The notes under the pieces were generated by a model. It saw only the letters and a list, made by a program, of their open reading frames with translations. It searched no databases and was not told the DNA's origin. 64,000 nt of DNA. It comes from Streptomyces asoensis (GTDB lineage: Bacteria > Actinomycetota > Actinomycetes > Streptomycetales > Streptomycetaceae). The position numbers and the translations under genes are program-made. Each line of letters opens with the position of its first letter. Position 1 is the stretch's first letter. Below are positions 1 to 8,367 of the stretch, piece after piece. The DNA is taken from contig NZ_BNEB01000003.1 of assembly GCF_016860545.1 (NCBI RefSeq), forward strand, positions 1,922,001 through 1,986,000. The letters run 5' to 3'.

Positions 1-1
1 G

Positions 2-655
2 CCTTGGATCGTGGGGGTGTCCGGGGCGTCTGGTACGCCCTATGCCGCCGCCGTGCTGCGCGCGCTGCTCGCGGGGGGCGAAAGCGTCGACCTGGTGGTG
101 AGCCGGGCCTCGCGGCTCACCCTGCTCGACGAGACCGGCATCTCCTTCCGGGACGCGCACTGGCGCGACGACCTGCGGGAATGGCTGGCCCGGGGGGCCG
201 ACGGCAAGCCGGACACCTTCGACGTCGACCTCGGGGGCGTCCGCTACTGGGGAGCCGGGGACCTGGCGGCGGGGCCGTCCTCGGGGTCGTACCCGGTCAA
301 GGGGATGCTGATCGTCCCCGCCTCGACGGCCTGTGTCGCCGGGGTCGCCCTCGGGCTGTCCAAGGACCTGCTCCAGCGGGCCGCGAGCGTCACGCTCAAG
401 GAGCGCCGGCCGCTGGTCGTGGCCGTGCGCGAGACGCCGCTGAACGGGCAGACGCTGCGTCACCTGGTCGCGCTGGACGACGCGGGTGCGAGCGTCGTGC
501 CCGCCTCGCCCGCCTTCTACGCGGGGGCGACCCACATCCAGGACCTGGTCGACTTCGTGGCCGGCCGCGTGCTCGACGCGGCGGGGGTCGCGCACGGGCT
601 CTACCGCCGGTGGGACGGCGAACTGGGCGGCGCGAACGGAACGCGGGGCACCTGA
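2..655 (+). CDS. ubiX: UbiX-family flavin prenyltransferase (5' end missing)
   Basis: The reading frame is open from the first bases of the window, so the true start lies just upstream and perhaps five to ten residues are missing. UbiX enzymes join dimethylallyl phosphate to FMN to make prenyl-FMN, the cofactor of UbiD decarboxylases. Visible family marks are the GVSGASG flavin/phosphate loop near the start, the SRASRLTLL segment, the STACVAGVALGLSKDLLQRA stretch and the basic PLVVAVRETPLN motif that binds the prenyl phosphate. It stands upstream of an AsnC regulator and mqnE. In streptomycetes this gene usually sits beside ubiD and an UbiA-type prenyltransferase that serve late menaquinone synthesis; that role is inferred from context. 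The family call is firm. Confidence 0.9.
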   Translation, partial: PWIVGVSGASGTPYAAAVLRALLAGGESVDLVVSRASRLTLLDETGISFRDAHWRDDLREWLARGADGKPDTFDVDLGGVRYWGAGDLAAGPSSGSYPVKGMLIVPASTACVAGVALGLSKDLLQRAASVTLKERRPLVVAVRETPLNGQTLRHLVALDDAGASVVPASPAFYAGATHIQDLVDFVAGRVLDAAGVAHGLYRRWDGELGGANGTRGT

Positions 656-723
656 GCGCCTTCGGGCACACCGCAGTACCTCTCATCTCTTTCAGGAACT
701 CTGATCGGAAGGCTTCGATTCGC

Positions 724-1179
724 ATGGACGCGGTGGACAGACAGCTCATCCAGGCCCTGAGGGAGAACGGCCGGGCCTCCTACGCGGAGCTGGGGCGCCT
801 CGTCGGTCTGTCGGGACCCAGCGTCACCGACCGCATCAACCGGCTGGAGGCGGCCGGTGTCATCACCGGTTACCGCGCCACGGTGAACGCCGCCCAGCTC
901 GGTCTCGGCGTCACCGCCCTGATCGGCATCTCCCTCTCCGACGCCGCCGACCACGAGGACGTGGCGAACCGGATGAAGGACCTCAGCGAGATCGAGGACT
1001 GCTGGTTCATCGCCGGCGACGACTCCTTCATGCTCAAGGTGCGGGCCAACGACGTCGACGGCCTCGAGCGGATCATCCGCCGGCTCAGCGGGACCAAGGG
1101 GGTCTCCCGCACCCGCACCACGATCGTGCTCTCCACCAAGTGGGAGAACCGGGTGGGGGAACTGCCCGAAGAGGTATAG
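724..1179 (+). CDS. Lrp/AsnC-family transcriptional regulator
   Basis: A 151-residue protein with the full Lrp/AsnC layout. The N-terminal AsnC-type helix-turn-helix covers about residues 1-60 (MDAVDRQLIQAL, then SYAELGRLVGLSGPSVTDRI). The C-terminal RAM ligand-binding sandwich covers about 65-145. Such regulators form octamers and often sense amino acids. The ATG at 724 is preferred because it begins directly at the HTH and has a GGAAGG motif upstream; the frame is open further upstream only as an overlap with ubiX. It lies between ubiX and mqnE, so control of the menaquinone genes is possible, but nothing in the sequence proves it. Confidence 0.9.
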   Translation: MDAVDRQLIQALRENGRASYAELGRLVGLSGPSVTDRINRLEAAGVITGYRATVNAAQLGLGVTALIGISLSDAADHEDVANRMKDLSEIEDCWFIAGDDSFMLKVRANDVDGLERIIRRLSGTKGVSRTRTTIVLSTKWENRVGELPEEV

Positions 1180-1287
1180 GTCCGCTTCAGGGCGGTCCGG
1201 GGGTGCCCCCGGCCCGAGGGGCGGGGGCGTACGGTTGGTCGTCGGCGTCGGCGGTGTCGTCGCAGGAAGTCACAGAGAGGTGCGGGC

Positions 1288-2451
1288 ATGGATGTCGGAC
1301 TCAAGCGCGAGCTCGAGGAGAAGGTCAGGGCCGGTGAGCGGCTGACCCGTGAGGACGGCATCGCGCTGTACGAGTCGGACGACCTGGCGTGGCTGGGCGG
1401 CCTGGCGCACGAGGTGCGGACCCGCAAGAACGGCGACGTCGTGCACTTCAACGTCAACCGGCACCTCAACATGACGAACGTGTGCACCGCGTCCTGCGCC
1501 TACTGCTCCTTCCAGCGCAAGCCGGGCGAGAAGGACGCGTACACGATGCGCATCGAGGAGGCGGTGAAGCTCGCCAAGGCGATGGAGGGCGAGAACCTCA
1601 CCGAGCTGCACATCGTCAACGGCCTGCACCCCAACCTGCCGTGGCGCTACTACCCGCGCTCGCTGCGCGAGCTGAAGGCCGCGCTCCCGGACGTCTCCCT
1701 GAAGGCGTTCACGGCGACGGAGATCCACCACTTCGAGACGATCAGCGGGCTGTCCGCCTCCGAGATCCTCGACGAGCTGATCGACGCCGGCCTGGAGTCG
1801 CTGACCGGCGGCGGCGCCGAGATCTTCGACTGGGAGGTCCGGCAGCACATCGTCGACCACCGCACCCACTGGGAGGACTGGTCGCGCATCCACCGGCTGG
1901 CGCACGAGAAGGGCCTCAAGACCCCGTGCACCATGCTGTACGGGCACATCGAGGAGCCGCGGCACCGGGTCGACCACGTCCTGCGGCTGCGTGAGCTCCA
2001 GGACGAGACGAACGGCTTCCAGGTCTTCATCCCGCTGCGCTACCAGCACGACTTCGTCGACATGCAGGACGGCAAGGTCCGCAACCGGCTCCAGGCGCGC
2101 ACCCAGATGGCGACCGGCGCGGAGGCCCTCAAGACCTTCGCGGTGTCGCGGCTGCTGTTCGACAACGTTCCGCACGTCAAGGTCTTCTGGGTCATGCACG
2201 GCGTCCAGACCGCGCAGCTCGCGCTCCAGCACGGCGCCGACGACATGGACGGCTCGGTCGTCGAGTACAAGATCACGCACGACGCCGACAACTACGGCAC
2301 GCCCAACAAGCTGACCCGCGACGACCTGCTGGACCTCATCCGGGACGCCGGCTTCCGCCCGGTGGAGCGCAACACGCGGTACGAGATCATCCGCGAGTAC
2401 GACGGTCCCGACCCGGCCCGCCGTGAGTCGCCGCAGCCGATGCGGGTCTGA
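1288..2451 (+). CDS. mqnE: Aminofutalosine synthase MqnE (radical SAM)
   Basis: A 387-residue radical SAM enzyme of the futalosine menaquinone pathway. MqnE joins the enolpyruvyl benzoate made by MqnA to the adenosine part of SAM, giving aminofutalosine. The cluster motif CTASCAYC (CxxxCxxC) is near residues 69-76, after VHFNVNRHLNMTNV. Further marks are ELHIVNGLHPNLPW, LTGGGAEIFD and the C-terminal MDGSVVEYKITHDA segment, which separate MqnE from its relative MqnC (also in this window at 19386). The start is ATG 1288, with AGAGAGGTG about 8 bases upstream. Length and motifs match the family with no sign of damage. Confidence 0.95.
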   Translation: MDVGLKRELEEKVRAGERLTREDGIALYESDDLAWLGGLAHEVRTRKNGDVVHFNVNRHLNMTNVCTASCAYCSFQRKPGEKDAYTMRIEEAVKLAKAMEGENLTELHIVNGLHPNLPWRYYPRSLRELKAALPDVSLKAFTATEIHHFETISGLSASEILDELIDAGLESLTGGGAEIFDWEVRQHIVDHRTHWEDWSRIHRLAHEKGLKTPCTMLYGHIEEPRHRVDHVLRLRELQDETNGFQVFIPLRYQHDFVDMQDGKVRNRLQARTQMATGAEALKTFAVSRLLFDNVPHVKVFWVMHGVQTAQLALQHGADDMDGSVVEYKITHDADNYGTPNKLTRDDLLDLIRDAGFRPVERNTRYEIIREYDGPDPARRESPQPMRV

Positions 2452-2508
2452 GCGCGCACGGGGGCGGGGGCTTGGAAGCCAGGGTCACGTAAGGACTACC
2501 ATCCTTTC

Positions 2509-3033
2509 GTGGCCCTTACTTTCACTCTCGACCCCGCCGTCACCCCCGCGCTGCGCGACGGCATCCTCGACCTGTGGACGGACGTCTCCAACGCGGGCGG
2601 GGCCGTCGGCTTCGTGCCGCCGGTGGAGCGGGAGACCGTACGGCCCGAACTGGTCCGCCACCTCGTCCAGATGGCCGAGGGCCGCACCCGGCTGCTCGTC
2701 GGGCACGACCCGGCCGGCGAGGTCGCCGCGACCGCGTTCCTCACCTTCAACACGCACCGGCTCCAGACCCACTGGGTGATGCTGTACACGGTGATGGTGC
2801 ACCCCCGGCACCAGGGCAAGGGCTACGGCCGCGACCTGCTGGCGGCCGCCGCCGAGCAGGCCCGCACCTTCGACGGCATCGAGGCGATCCGCCTCACCTG
2901 CCGCGGCGGGCTCGGCCTGGAGCGCTTCTACGGCTCCTGCGGCTACAAGGAGGTCGGACGGATCCCCGGCGCCATCCGGGTCGCGCCGGGGGACGACCGC
3001 GACGACGTCGTCATGCTGCTGCCGCTGGCCTGA
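2509..3033 (+). CDS. GNAT-family N-acetyltransferase
   Basis: A 174-residue GNAT protein. The acetyl-CoA binding motif A is clear near residues 96-112: a V-M-V-H-P strand, then RHQGKGYGRDLL, matching the family pattern (Q/R)xxGx(G/A). A second conserved strand follows at LTCRGGLGLERFYGSCGYK. The acceptor substrate cannot be read from the sequence. The GTG start at 2509 sits exactly seven bases after a -10-like TACCAT (2497-2502) with no Shine-Dalgarno between, so the mRNA is probably leaderless. It stands alone between mqnE and a DUF4229 gene. Confidence 0.85.
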   Translation: MALTFTLDPAVTPALRDGILDLWTDVSNAGGAVGFVPPVERETVRPELVRHLVQMAEGRTRLLVGHDPAGEVAATAFLTFNTHRLQTHWVMLYTVMVHPRHQGKGYGRDLLAAAAEQARTFDGIEAIRLTCRGGLGLERFYGSCGYKEVGRIPGAIRVAPGDDRDDVVMLLPLA

Positions 3034-3120
3034 CACCCGCTCGCACCCCGCTGCAAGATCGGGGTCCCGGCGTGCTTCACTGGATGCTGGCCCCTTTTGG
3101 AATCGGAAGAGTGGATTGAC

Positions 3121-3441
3121 ATGCTCCGCTACACACTGATGCGCCTCGGTGTCTTCGCCGGCTGCTTCGTGGTCGTCTGGGGCCTCGTCTACTCGGGCGT
3201 CGTCCCCCGCGGCCTCGGTGACTCCAACCTGATGTGGATCCTGCTGCTGTCGCTGGTGATCTCCGCGCCGATCAGCTTCGTGGTGCTGCGCAAGGAGCGC
3301 GACCGCGCCTCGGTGCAGGTCGTGCAGCGGGTGGACCGGATGAAGGCCAACCTGGACGCCAACCGCTCCCAGGAGGACGCCACCGCCGACGAGGCGGCGC
3401 ACGCCCAGGGCCAGGCGCAGGGCCAGGCGCAGGCTTCCTGA
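3121..3441 (+). CDS. DUF4229-type small membrane protein
   Basis: A 106-residue protein that opens with MLRYTLMRLGVF. It has two predicted membrane helices (about residues 6-26 and 36-57, separated by a short loop with prolines and glycines). A charged cytoplasmic tail follows (VLRKERDRAS), ending in a Gln/Ala-rich run (AQGQAQGQAQAS). This matches the actinobacterial DUF4229 family, whose function is unknown. ATG 3121 is chosen over an upstream TTG because it places the first helix at the N terminus and has GGAAGAG about 11 bases upstream. The proximity to mqn genes may be chance. Confidence 0.75.
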   Translation: MLRYTLMRLGVFAGCFVVVWGLVYSGVVPRGLGDSNLMWILLLSLVISAPISFVVLRKERDRASVQVVQRVDRMKANLDANRSQEDATADEAAHAQGQAQGQAQAS

Positions 3442-3489
3442 CCCGTATCGCGCGGCGCGGGCCCGGACGGGCCCAACTACGCTGTGTCC

Positions 3490-4134
3490 ATGGGTGCCGT
3501 GAAGACCAAGCGGATGCCGCGTGCGGTCCGTGAGCAGCAGATGCTGGACGCCGCCGTGGAGACCTTCGGCCGCCGCGGGTACATGGCCGCGTCGATGGAC
3601 GAGATCGCCGAACTCGCGGGCGTGTCCAAGCCGTTGGTGTACCTGTACCTGAACTCCAAGGAAGACCTTTTCACCGCCTGCATCCGGCGCGAGGCCAAGG
3701 CGCTCGTCGCGGCGGTGCGCACCGGTGTGCGCACCGACCTGCCCGCCGACCGGCAGCTGTGGGACGGCCTGCTGGCGTTCTTCGCGCACACCGCAGAGCA
3801 TCCCCACGCCTGGTCCGTCCTGCACCTCCAGGCCCGCACCCACGGGGAGCCGTTCGCCGCCGAGGTCGCGGCGATGCGCGAGGAGATCGTCGCGTTCGTC
3901 ACCCAGCTGATCGTGGTCGCGGCCCGGGAGGCCCACCGCGACCCCGACCTGCCCGAACGCGAGGTCGCCGGACTCGCCGAGGCACTGGTCGGCGCCGCCG
4001 AGTCCCTCGCCGCGTGGGCCAACACCGCCGCGGGCACCACCGCCCGCCAGACGGCGACGACCCTGATGAACTTCGCCTGGGCCGGCCTCGGCGACCTCAT
4101 GGACGGCCGGTCCTGGACCCCGCCGGAGGACTGA
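3490..4134 (+). CDS. TetR-family transcriptional regulator
   Basis: A 214-residue TetR-type repressor. The N-terminal helix-turn-helix is clear: a REQQMLDAAVETFGRRGY helix, then MDEIAELAGVSKPLVYLYL, then NSKEDLFTACI. The C-terminal ligand domain is divergent as usual, so the effector is unknown. ATG 3490 is seven bases after a -10-like TACGCT (3478-3483), which suggests a leaderless transcript; GTG 3484 is an in-frame alternative two codons earlier. Its end faces the end of the DUF4157 gene, so it is not an obvious partner of that gene. A regulatory target cannot be read from the sequence. Confidence 0.85.
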   Translation: MGAVKTKRMPRAVREQQMLDAAVETFGRRGYMAASMDEIAELAGVSKPLVYLYLNSKEDLFTACIRREAKALVAAVRTGVRTDLPADRQLWDGLLAFFAHTAEHPHAWSVLHLQARTHGEPFAAEVAAMREEIVAFVTQLIVVAAREAHRDPDLPEREVAGLAEALVGAAESLAAWANTAAGTTARQTATTLMNFAWAGLGDLMDGRSWTPPED

Positions 4135-4162
4135 GCGCCTCCGGCGGGCCCGGGCGACCGCC

Positions 4163-5917
4163 TCAGCTCAGGTCCATCGCCTCCGCGGGGATCAGCGCCG
4201 GGGCCTGCTCGCTGTCCGAGGCCGAGGTGTCGGACTCGGAGCCGTACCCGGTGTCCACCCGCTCCTGCCCCTCGCAGTCGACCCGGAGGCTGACGTGCGT
4301 GCCGCCGCCCTTCTCCGCCGCCGTGTGGATGCGCAGCGCGAGCATGTCGGCGTTCGCGACGGTGTAGTCGGACTCGCCGATGTTGGAGGCCTTGCTCGGC
4401 CAGTAGGGGCCGGGACGCTTGGAGTCGTCGCCGACGAAGAGTTCCATGTAGCAGACCATGCAGGGCCGCTTGACCCCGGCGATCGCGGTGACGCTGCCCT
4501 CCGGGGCGCTCTCCACGATGCGGCGCTCGGCGTGCAGACCGTCGTTGGCGGCGTCCTCCTGCTTCGCGGGCACGTTCACCGAGCCGCCCAGCGCCTGGAG
4601 AACCGTGCCGTAGGCCTCCATGCCCGCCCGGTCGGCCAGCAGACGTGAGGCCACCTTCTGGGCGTGCCGTTGCTCGCGCGCTGTACGGCTGGAGAGGTTC
4701 GGCTCGCCGGCTTCCAGGACCGCGGCGAGGAACGCCTTGGCGTTGTCCTTGCCCTCGTACAGGTCGGAAAGGGCCTTGTTGGCGCCGTCCTTGTTCGACG
4801 AGATGTACAGCTGGTACCTCATGGCGGCGCCCGCGTCCGGCCCGTCCTGCTGGACCCCGCTCACGCCCGCCTGCACCTCCTCGGGCTGCTTGCGCAGGTC
4901 GTTGAGGTAGGCGAAGGTGACGGTGGAGATCCAGCGCAGGGCCTGTTCGGCGCGCTCCGTGGCGTAGGAGCGCTTCGTGCTGATGTTGTCGGTGCCGTGG
5001 TACATCGCGCTCAGCGCGGCGCCCTTGAGTCCCTCGCTCATCGCGTGCGCGGGGGCGTTCGCCGAGGCGACGGGGAAGTGCACGGTCTTGTTCTGCTGAC
5101 CGCCGTACTCCTTCCAGCCGTGGTTCTGCACCAGCGCCTTGGTGATCGCCTGCGCCACGGTCGCCTTCTTGCCGCTCCGGCCGGCCTTGGACTTGGTCGC
5201 CTCCTTGGGCATCCGCTGCACGTTCTGCCGCTCACCGGTCCCGGCCGCCGCCCGCTGGACCGGGGCCCCGCGGCCCGCCGAGCCGGGCAGCGAGAGGTCG
5301 GGGGCCGAACCCTGCGCCACCAGGCGGCCGTTGGAGGCCGACTGACGCTCGAAGGAGTCGCCGGGGCTGGACACCTTCACGCCCGAGCCGTTGTCGGTGC
5401 CCGCCACCGGACCCTGCGACTGCTGCCGCACGTGGTCGAGTTCGTGGAACATCGTCTCGTCGTCCACCCGGGACGAGCCCAGCACGATGTGGTGGCCGAT
5501 GGTCATGGCGTGCGCGTTGAAGTCGGCGCTCGCGCGCTGGGCGGTCGCGTCGTTGTGCACCCGCACATGGCCGAGCGGCATCCCGTAGGCCTGCTCGGCC
5601 TTGGCCTGGATGCGCGGGTCCAGGCTGCTGCCGCCGGAGCCGGTCACCTCGGTCAGCGACACCCGGCGCTGCACCGCGTCCTGCTCCGTGTCCGCGGCCC
5701 GCGCGTCCCGCTGGACCGACCGGTCCGCGTGGCCGCAGCCGGGGCCGTGTTCGTGCCGCTGTTCCTCGATGGCTCGCGTCACCGCCGCGTTGCCCGCCGA
5801 GCGCTGGAGGGCGAGCAGCCCCGCCGCCGGCCCCGGGAGCGGCGACCGTGTCGGCCCCTTTCCGGCTTTGGGCCGGCGGATACCGCCCAGGTCGTTCTCC
5901 TGGTCCTGCGCGCGCAT
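4163..5917 (-). CDS. DUF4157 protein with C-terminal zinc deaminase-like domain
   Basis: A 584-residue protein of two recognisable parts. The DUF4157 module lies at about residues 85-190: QAKAEQAYGMPLGHVRVHND, then a metallopeptidase-like HELDHVRQQ with an intact HExxH at 158-162. DUF4157 is found on proteins tied to extracellular contractile injection systems. After a low-complexity linker, the C-terminal region has HAE at 462-464 and PCMVC with cysteines at 486 and 489. That is the zinc and catalytic signature (H-x-E ... P-C-x-x-C) of the cytidine deaminase fold, used by many polymorphic toxins. ATG 5917 is chosen because GAGAGGAG lies six bases upstream; ATG 5944 lacks this. No adjacent immunity gene or injection-system gene is visible. 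The domain calls are good; toxin activity is inference. Confidence 0.8.
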   Translation of the reverse strand: MRAQDQENDLGGIRRPKAGKGPTRSPLPGPAAGLLALQRSAGNAAVTRAIEEQRHEHGPGCGHADRSVQRDARAADTEQDAVQRRVSLTEVTGSGGSSLDPRIQAKAEQAYGMPLGHVRVHNDATAQRASADFNAHAMTIGHHIVLGSSRVDDETMFHELDHVRQQSQGPVAGTDNGSGVKVSSPGDSFERQSASNGRLVAQGSAPDLSLPGSAGRGAPVQRAAAGTGERQNVQRMPKEATKSKAGRSGKKATVAQAITKALVQNHGWKEYGGQQNKTVHFPVASANAPAHAMSEGLKGAALSAMYHGTDNISTKRSYATERAEQALRWISTVTFAYLNDLRKQPEEVQAGVSGVQQDGPDAGAAMRYQLYISSNKDGANKALSDLYEGKDNAKAFLAAVLEAGEPNLSSRTAREQRHAQKVASRLLADRAGMEAYGTVLQALGGSVNVPAKQEDAANDGLHAERRIVESAPEGSVTAIAGVKRPCMVCYMELFVGDDSKRPGPYWPSKASNIGESDYTVANADMLALRIHTAAEKGGGTHVSLRVDCEGQERVDTGYGSESDTSASDSEQAPALIPAEAMDLS

Positions 5918-6023
5918 GGACGCTCCTCTCAGCGACGGATCCATGTGAACCCACCACTGTGCTCGACCGGACGCGACCGGGGTAAGGGCCTGGAGGGCAG
6001 TGTCGGGGGCCGATCGTGCAGGA

Positions 6024-6917
6024 TCACCGGGGCCGCCCGCCCGGGAGCGGATCCACCCGGCCGCTCACATGGACCCGGGCCGCGCCGCCCGTCCCGCGCA
6101 GCTCGAAGCGCGCGCCGTCCGCCGCGAAGGCCACCGTCCCCGGCAGCAGGACCGGTGCCCGGAACTCCGCGTGGATCCGTACCGCCTGGGGCGTGCCGTG
6201 GGCCGCGAGACAGCGGGCCACGGTCCACATGCCGTGGGCGATGGCCCGGGGGAACCCGAAGAGGCGGGCGGTGAGCGGGTGGAGGTGGATGGGGTTGCGG
6301 TCGCCCGACGCGGCGCCGTAGCGCCGTCCGACGTCCGCGGCGAGCCGCCACTCGTCGAGCACGGGAAGCGGACACGGGTCCGGCGCCGCCGGCGCGCTGC
6401 CGGGCTCCGGGTCGCCAGGGGCGGGCTCGGTGCGGTGCCGGGAGAGATAGGTGCTCGTCGACTCCCACACGAGCGCGCCGCCGTCCCGCAGCTCCGTGAC
6501 GACGACCGCCTCGGTCCCGCGCCGGTGCGGTGCCAACCGGTCGACGAACACCGTGAGTTCGTAGGTCCCGGAGGCCGCCAGGGCGGTGTGCCGGGTGATG
6601 TCGATCGACGTGTGGACGAGACCGAGCAGCGGGAGGGGGAAGCCTCGGCCGCTCATGATCCGCATGGCCAGCGGGAAGCCCAGGACATGGGGATAGGTGA
6701 GCGGCAGGGAGTCCTCGCCGGTCGGGAAGCCGCACACCCGCTCGTAGGCGGCCAGCCGGTCCACGTCCACCCGCAGGCCGGGCAGGACGAGCCGGTCACC
6801 GGCGCCCGCGAACCGCACCCCCGGCCGGGGCCGCCGCAGCGGTGAGCGCAGCGCGCCGAGGGCGAGCCGCACGCCGAGGGCGGGGGGTCCGGACAGCATG
6901 ATCACGACGCCGCTCAC
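6024..6917 (-). CDS. MaoC-like (R)-specific enoyl-CoA/3-hydroxyacyl dehydratase
   Basis: A 297-residue double-hotdog protein of the MaoC/HtdX type. The hydratase motif lies in the C-terminal half: YGAASGDRNPIHLHPLTARL, then GFPRAIAHGMWTVARCLA, with the catalytic Asp/His pair in D-x-N-P-I-H. These enzymes hydrate or dehydrate trans-2-enoyl and 3-hydroxyacyl thioesters. The GTG start overlaps the stop of the upstream SDR gene (TAGTG) and has GGGGGC before it, so translation is coupled. The order hydratase, large FabG, divergent thiolase mirrors mycobacterial htdX-fabG4-fadA2, which supports a fatty acyl-CoA role. ATG 6899 is an alternative start. Confidence 0.82.
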   Translation of the reverse strand: MSGVVIMLSGPPALGVRLALGALRSPLRRPRPGVRFAGAGDRLVLPGLRVDVDRLAAYERVCGFPTGEDSLPLTYPHVLGFPLAMRIMSGRGFPLPLLGLVHTSIDITRHTALAASGTYELTVFVDRLAPHRRGTEAVVVTELRDGGALVWESTSTYLSRHRTEPAPGDPEPGSAPAAPDPCPLPVLDEWRLAADVGRRYGAASGDRNPIHLHPLTARLFGFPRAIAHGMWTVARCLAAHGTPQAVRIHAEFRAPVLLPGTVAFAADGARFELRGTGGAARVHVSGRVDPLPGGRPR

Positions 6918-8266
6918 TACGCCCCCAGCAGACTCTGGCCGCACACCCGCACGACCTGGCCGTTCACCGCGCCGGACGCCGGATGGGCGAGCCAGGCGGT
7001 CGTCTCGGCCACGTCGACGGGCAGGCCGCCTTGCGCGAGGGAGTTCATCCGGCGGCCCGCCTCCCGGATGAACAGGGGCACCGCGGCGGTCATCCTCGTC
7101 TCGATGAAGCCCGGCGCCACCGCGTTCACCGTGACCCCGTGCCCGGCGAGGGCGCGCGGTGCGAGGGACCTGACCAGTCCGGCGACGCCCGCCTTGCTCG
7201 CGCCGTAGTTGGTCTGCCCCGCGTTGCCCGCGAGTCCGGCGATGGAGGCGGTGGCCACGATCCGGCCTCCCGGTCGCAGGACGCCCTTGGCGAGCAGCGC
7301 GTCCGTGGTCCGCAGCACGCTCGCCAGATTGACGTCGAGGACCGAACTCCAGCGTTCGGCAGGCATGTTGGCCAGCCGCCGGTCGCGGGTGATGCCCGCG
7401 TTGTGGATCAGCACGTCCAGTCCGCCGGGCAGCCCGGCGGCGATCCGCTCGCCCGCGTCGGCGGCGGTGATGTCGAGGGTCAGGGCGTTGCCGCCCAGCC
7501 GCGCGGCGACCCGGCGGGCGTCCTCCTCGGCCTGCGGTACGTCGAGGACGACGACATGGGCGCCGTCCCGGGCGAGCGTCTCGGCGACGGCCTCGCCGAT
7601 ACCGCGGGCGCCGCCGGTGACGAGCGCCGTGCGGCCGGCGAGGGGGAGCGACGGGCCGTCGGGCCCCTGGTCGTCCCCGGGCCCGGTTCCCCCGGCCCCG
7701 GCGGCCCCCACGGTGATCACCTGGCCGCTGACGTAGGCCGACTTGGGGGAGAGGAGGAAGAGCAGGGTGGACCCGGCGGCCCGGGCGTCGGTCAGCCGGA
7801 CGAGGTTCACCGTCCTGCCCCGCCCGATCTCCTTGCCCAGGGACCGCACGAACCCCTCCAGGGCCTGTTGCGCGGCGGCCTGGTGGTGGTCCGAGGCGTC
7901 CAGGGGGGCGCCCAGCACGACGATCCGCCCGCCGGCCGCCACCGACCGCACGACCGGGTGCAGCGCCGAGTGCACCCCGGCGAGCGCGTCGACGTCACGG
8001 ACACCGGTGGCGTCGAGGACGACGGCGGCCGGGGATCCCGTCGGCGCCGCCGGTCCTTCGGGTCCGGTGGGCAGGCCGGTGCGGGCCAGGACCGGCGCGA
8101 GGTCGAGCGCCGACGGGCCGCCTGCCGTCAGGTGCAGCAAGTGGCCTTCCAGGGTGGGGTGTTCGGGCGTCCAGCGCCTGAGCGCCGCCGGTTGCGGGAG
8201 TCCGAGCCGCCGGGTGAGGAGGCGGCCTGGCGCGGTGGCGGTGAAGCTCAGATAGCGGTCGGCCAT
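6917..8266 (-). CDS. High-molecular-weight FabG-type 3-oxoacyl reductase (SDR)
   Basis: A 449-residue short-chain dehydrogenase in the long FabG4 form. The first 200 residues form a divergent, probably non-catalytic Rossmann-like domain. The catalytic half begins near residue 210 with the cofactor loop TGGARGIG, then NAG (HNAGITRD), catalytic Ser in ATASIAG and the Y-x-x-x-K in NYGASKAG. The family reduces 3-oxoacyl thioesters. ATG 8266 starts MADRYLSF. The stop overlaps the start of the MaoC gene, so the two enzymes are made together and could catalyse successive steps. Transcription begins in the divergent region with the palindromes at 8308-8337. Confidence 0.88.
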   Translation of the reverse strand: MADRYLSFTATAPGRLLTRRLGLPQPAALRRWTPEHPTLEGHLLHLTAGGPSALDLAPVLARTGLPTGPEGPAAPTGSPAAVVLDATGVRDVDALAGVHSALHPVVRSVAAGGRIVVLGAPLDASDHHQAAAQQALEGFVRSLGKEIGRGRTVNLVRLTDARAAGSTLLFLLSPKSAYVSGQVITVGAAGAGGTGPGDDQGPDGPSLPLAGRTALVTGGARGIGEAVAETLARDGAHVVVLDVPQAEEDARRVAARLGGNALTLDITAADAGERIAAGLPGGLDVLIHNAGITRDRRLANMPAERWSSVLDVNLASVLRTTDALLAKGVLRPGGRIVATASIAGLAGNAGQTNYGASKAGVAGLVRSLAPRALAGHGVTVNAVAPGFIETRMTAAVPLFIREAGRRMNSLAQGGLPVDVAETTAWLAHPASGAVNGQVVRVCGQSLLGA

Positions 8267-8307
8267 GATGATCTCCCACGGGCTCGGCGCACACGTCGTA
8301 CCGGGTG

Positions 8308-8337
8308 CTTACTCTGAAGTAAGGTTACCGTGGGTAA
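8308..8337. promoter_or_regulatory. Two adjacent operator-like palindromes in the SDR/thiolase divergent promoter
   Basis: Two inverted repeats lie almost end to end between the divergent starts at 8266 and 8368. The first is CTTAC-TCTGAA-GTAAG (8308-8323) and the second is TTAC-CGTGG-GTAA (8325-8337). Both share the TTAC...GTAA arms typical of TetR-type repressors that govern actinobacterial fatty-acid genes. One repressor dimer per palindrome could control both directions. The regulator is not known; the TetR gene at 3490 is several genes away. Confidence 0.6.
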
Positions 8338-8367
8338 GTCTAGGTCACGGGTGAGGAGCAGGTCGAG

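Noticed and set aside
4163..5917. Structural genes of a contractile injection system beside the DUF4157 gene
   Set aside because: Neighbours on both sides are TetR and fatty-acid genes. No tube, sheath or baseplate genes are present.
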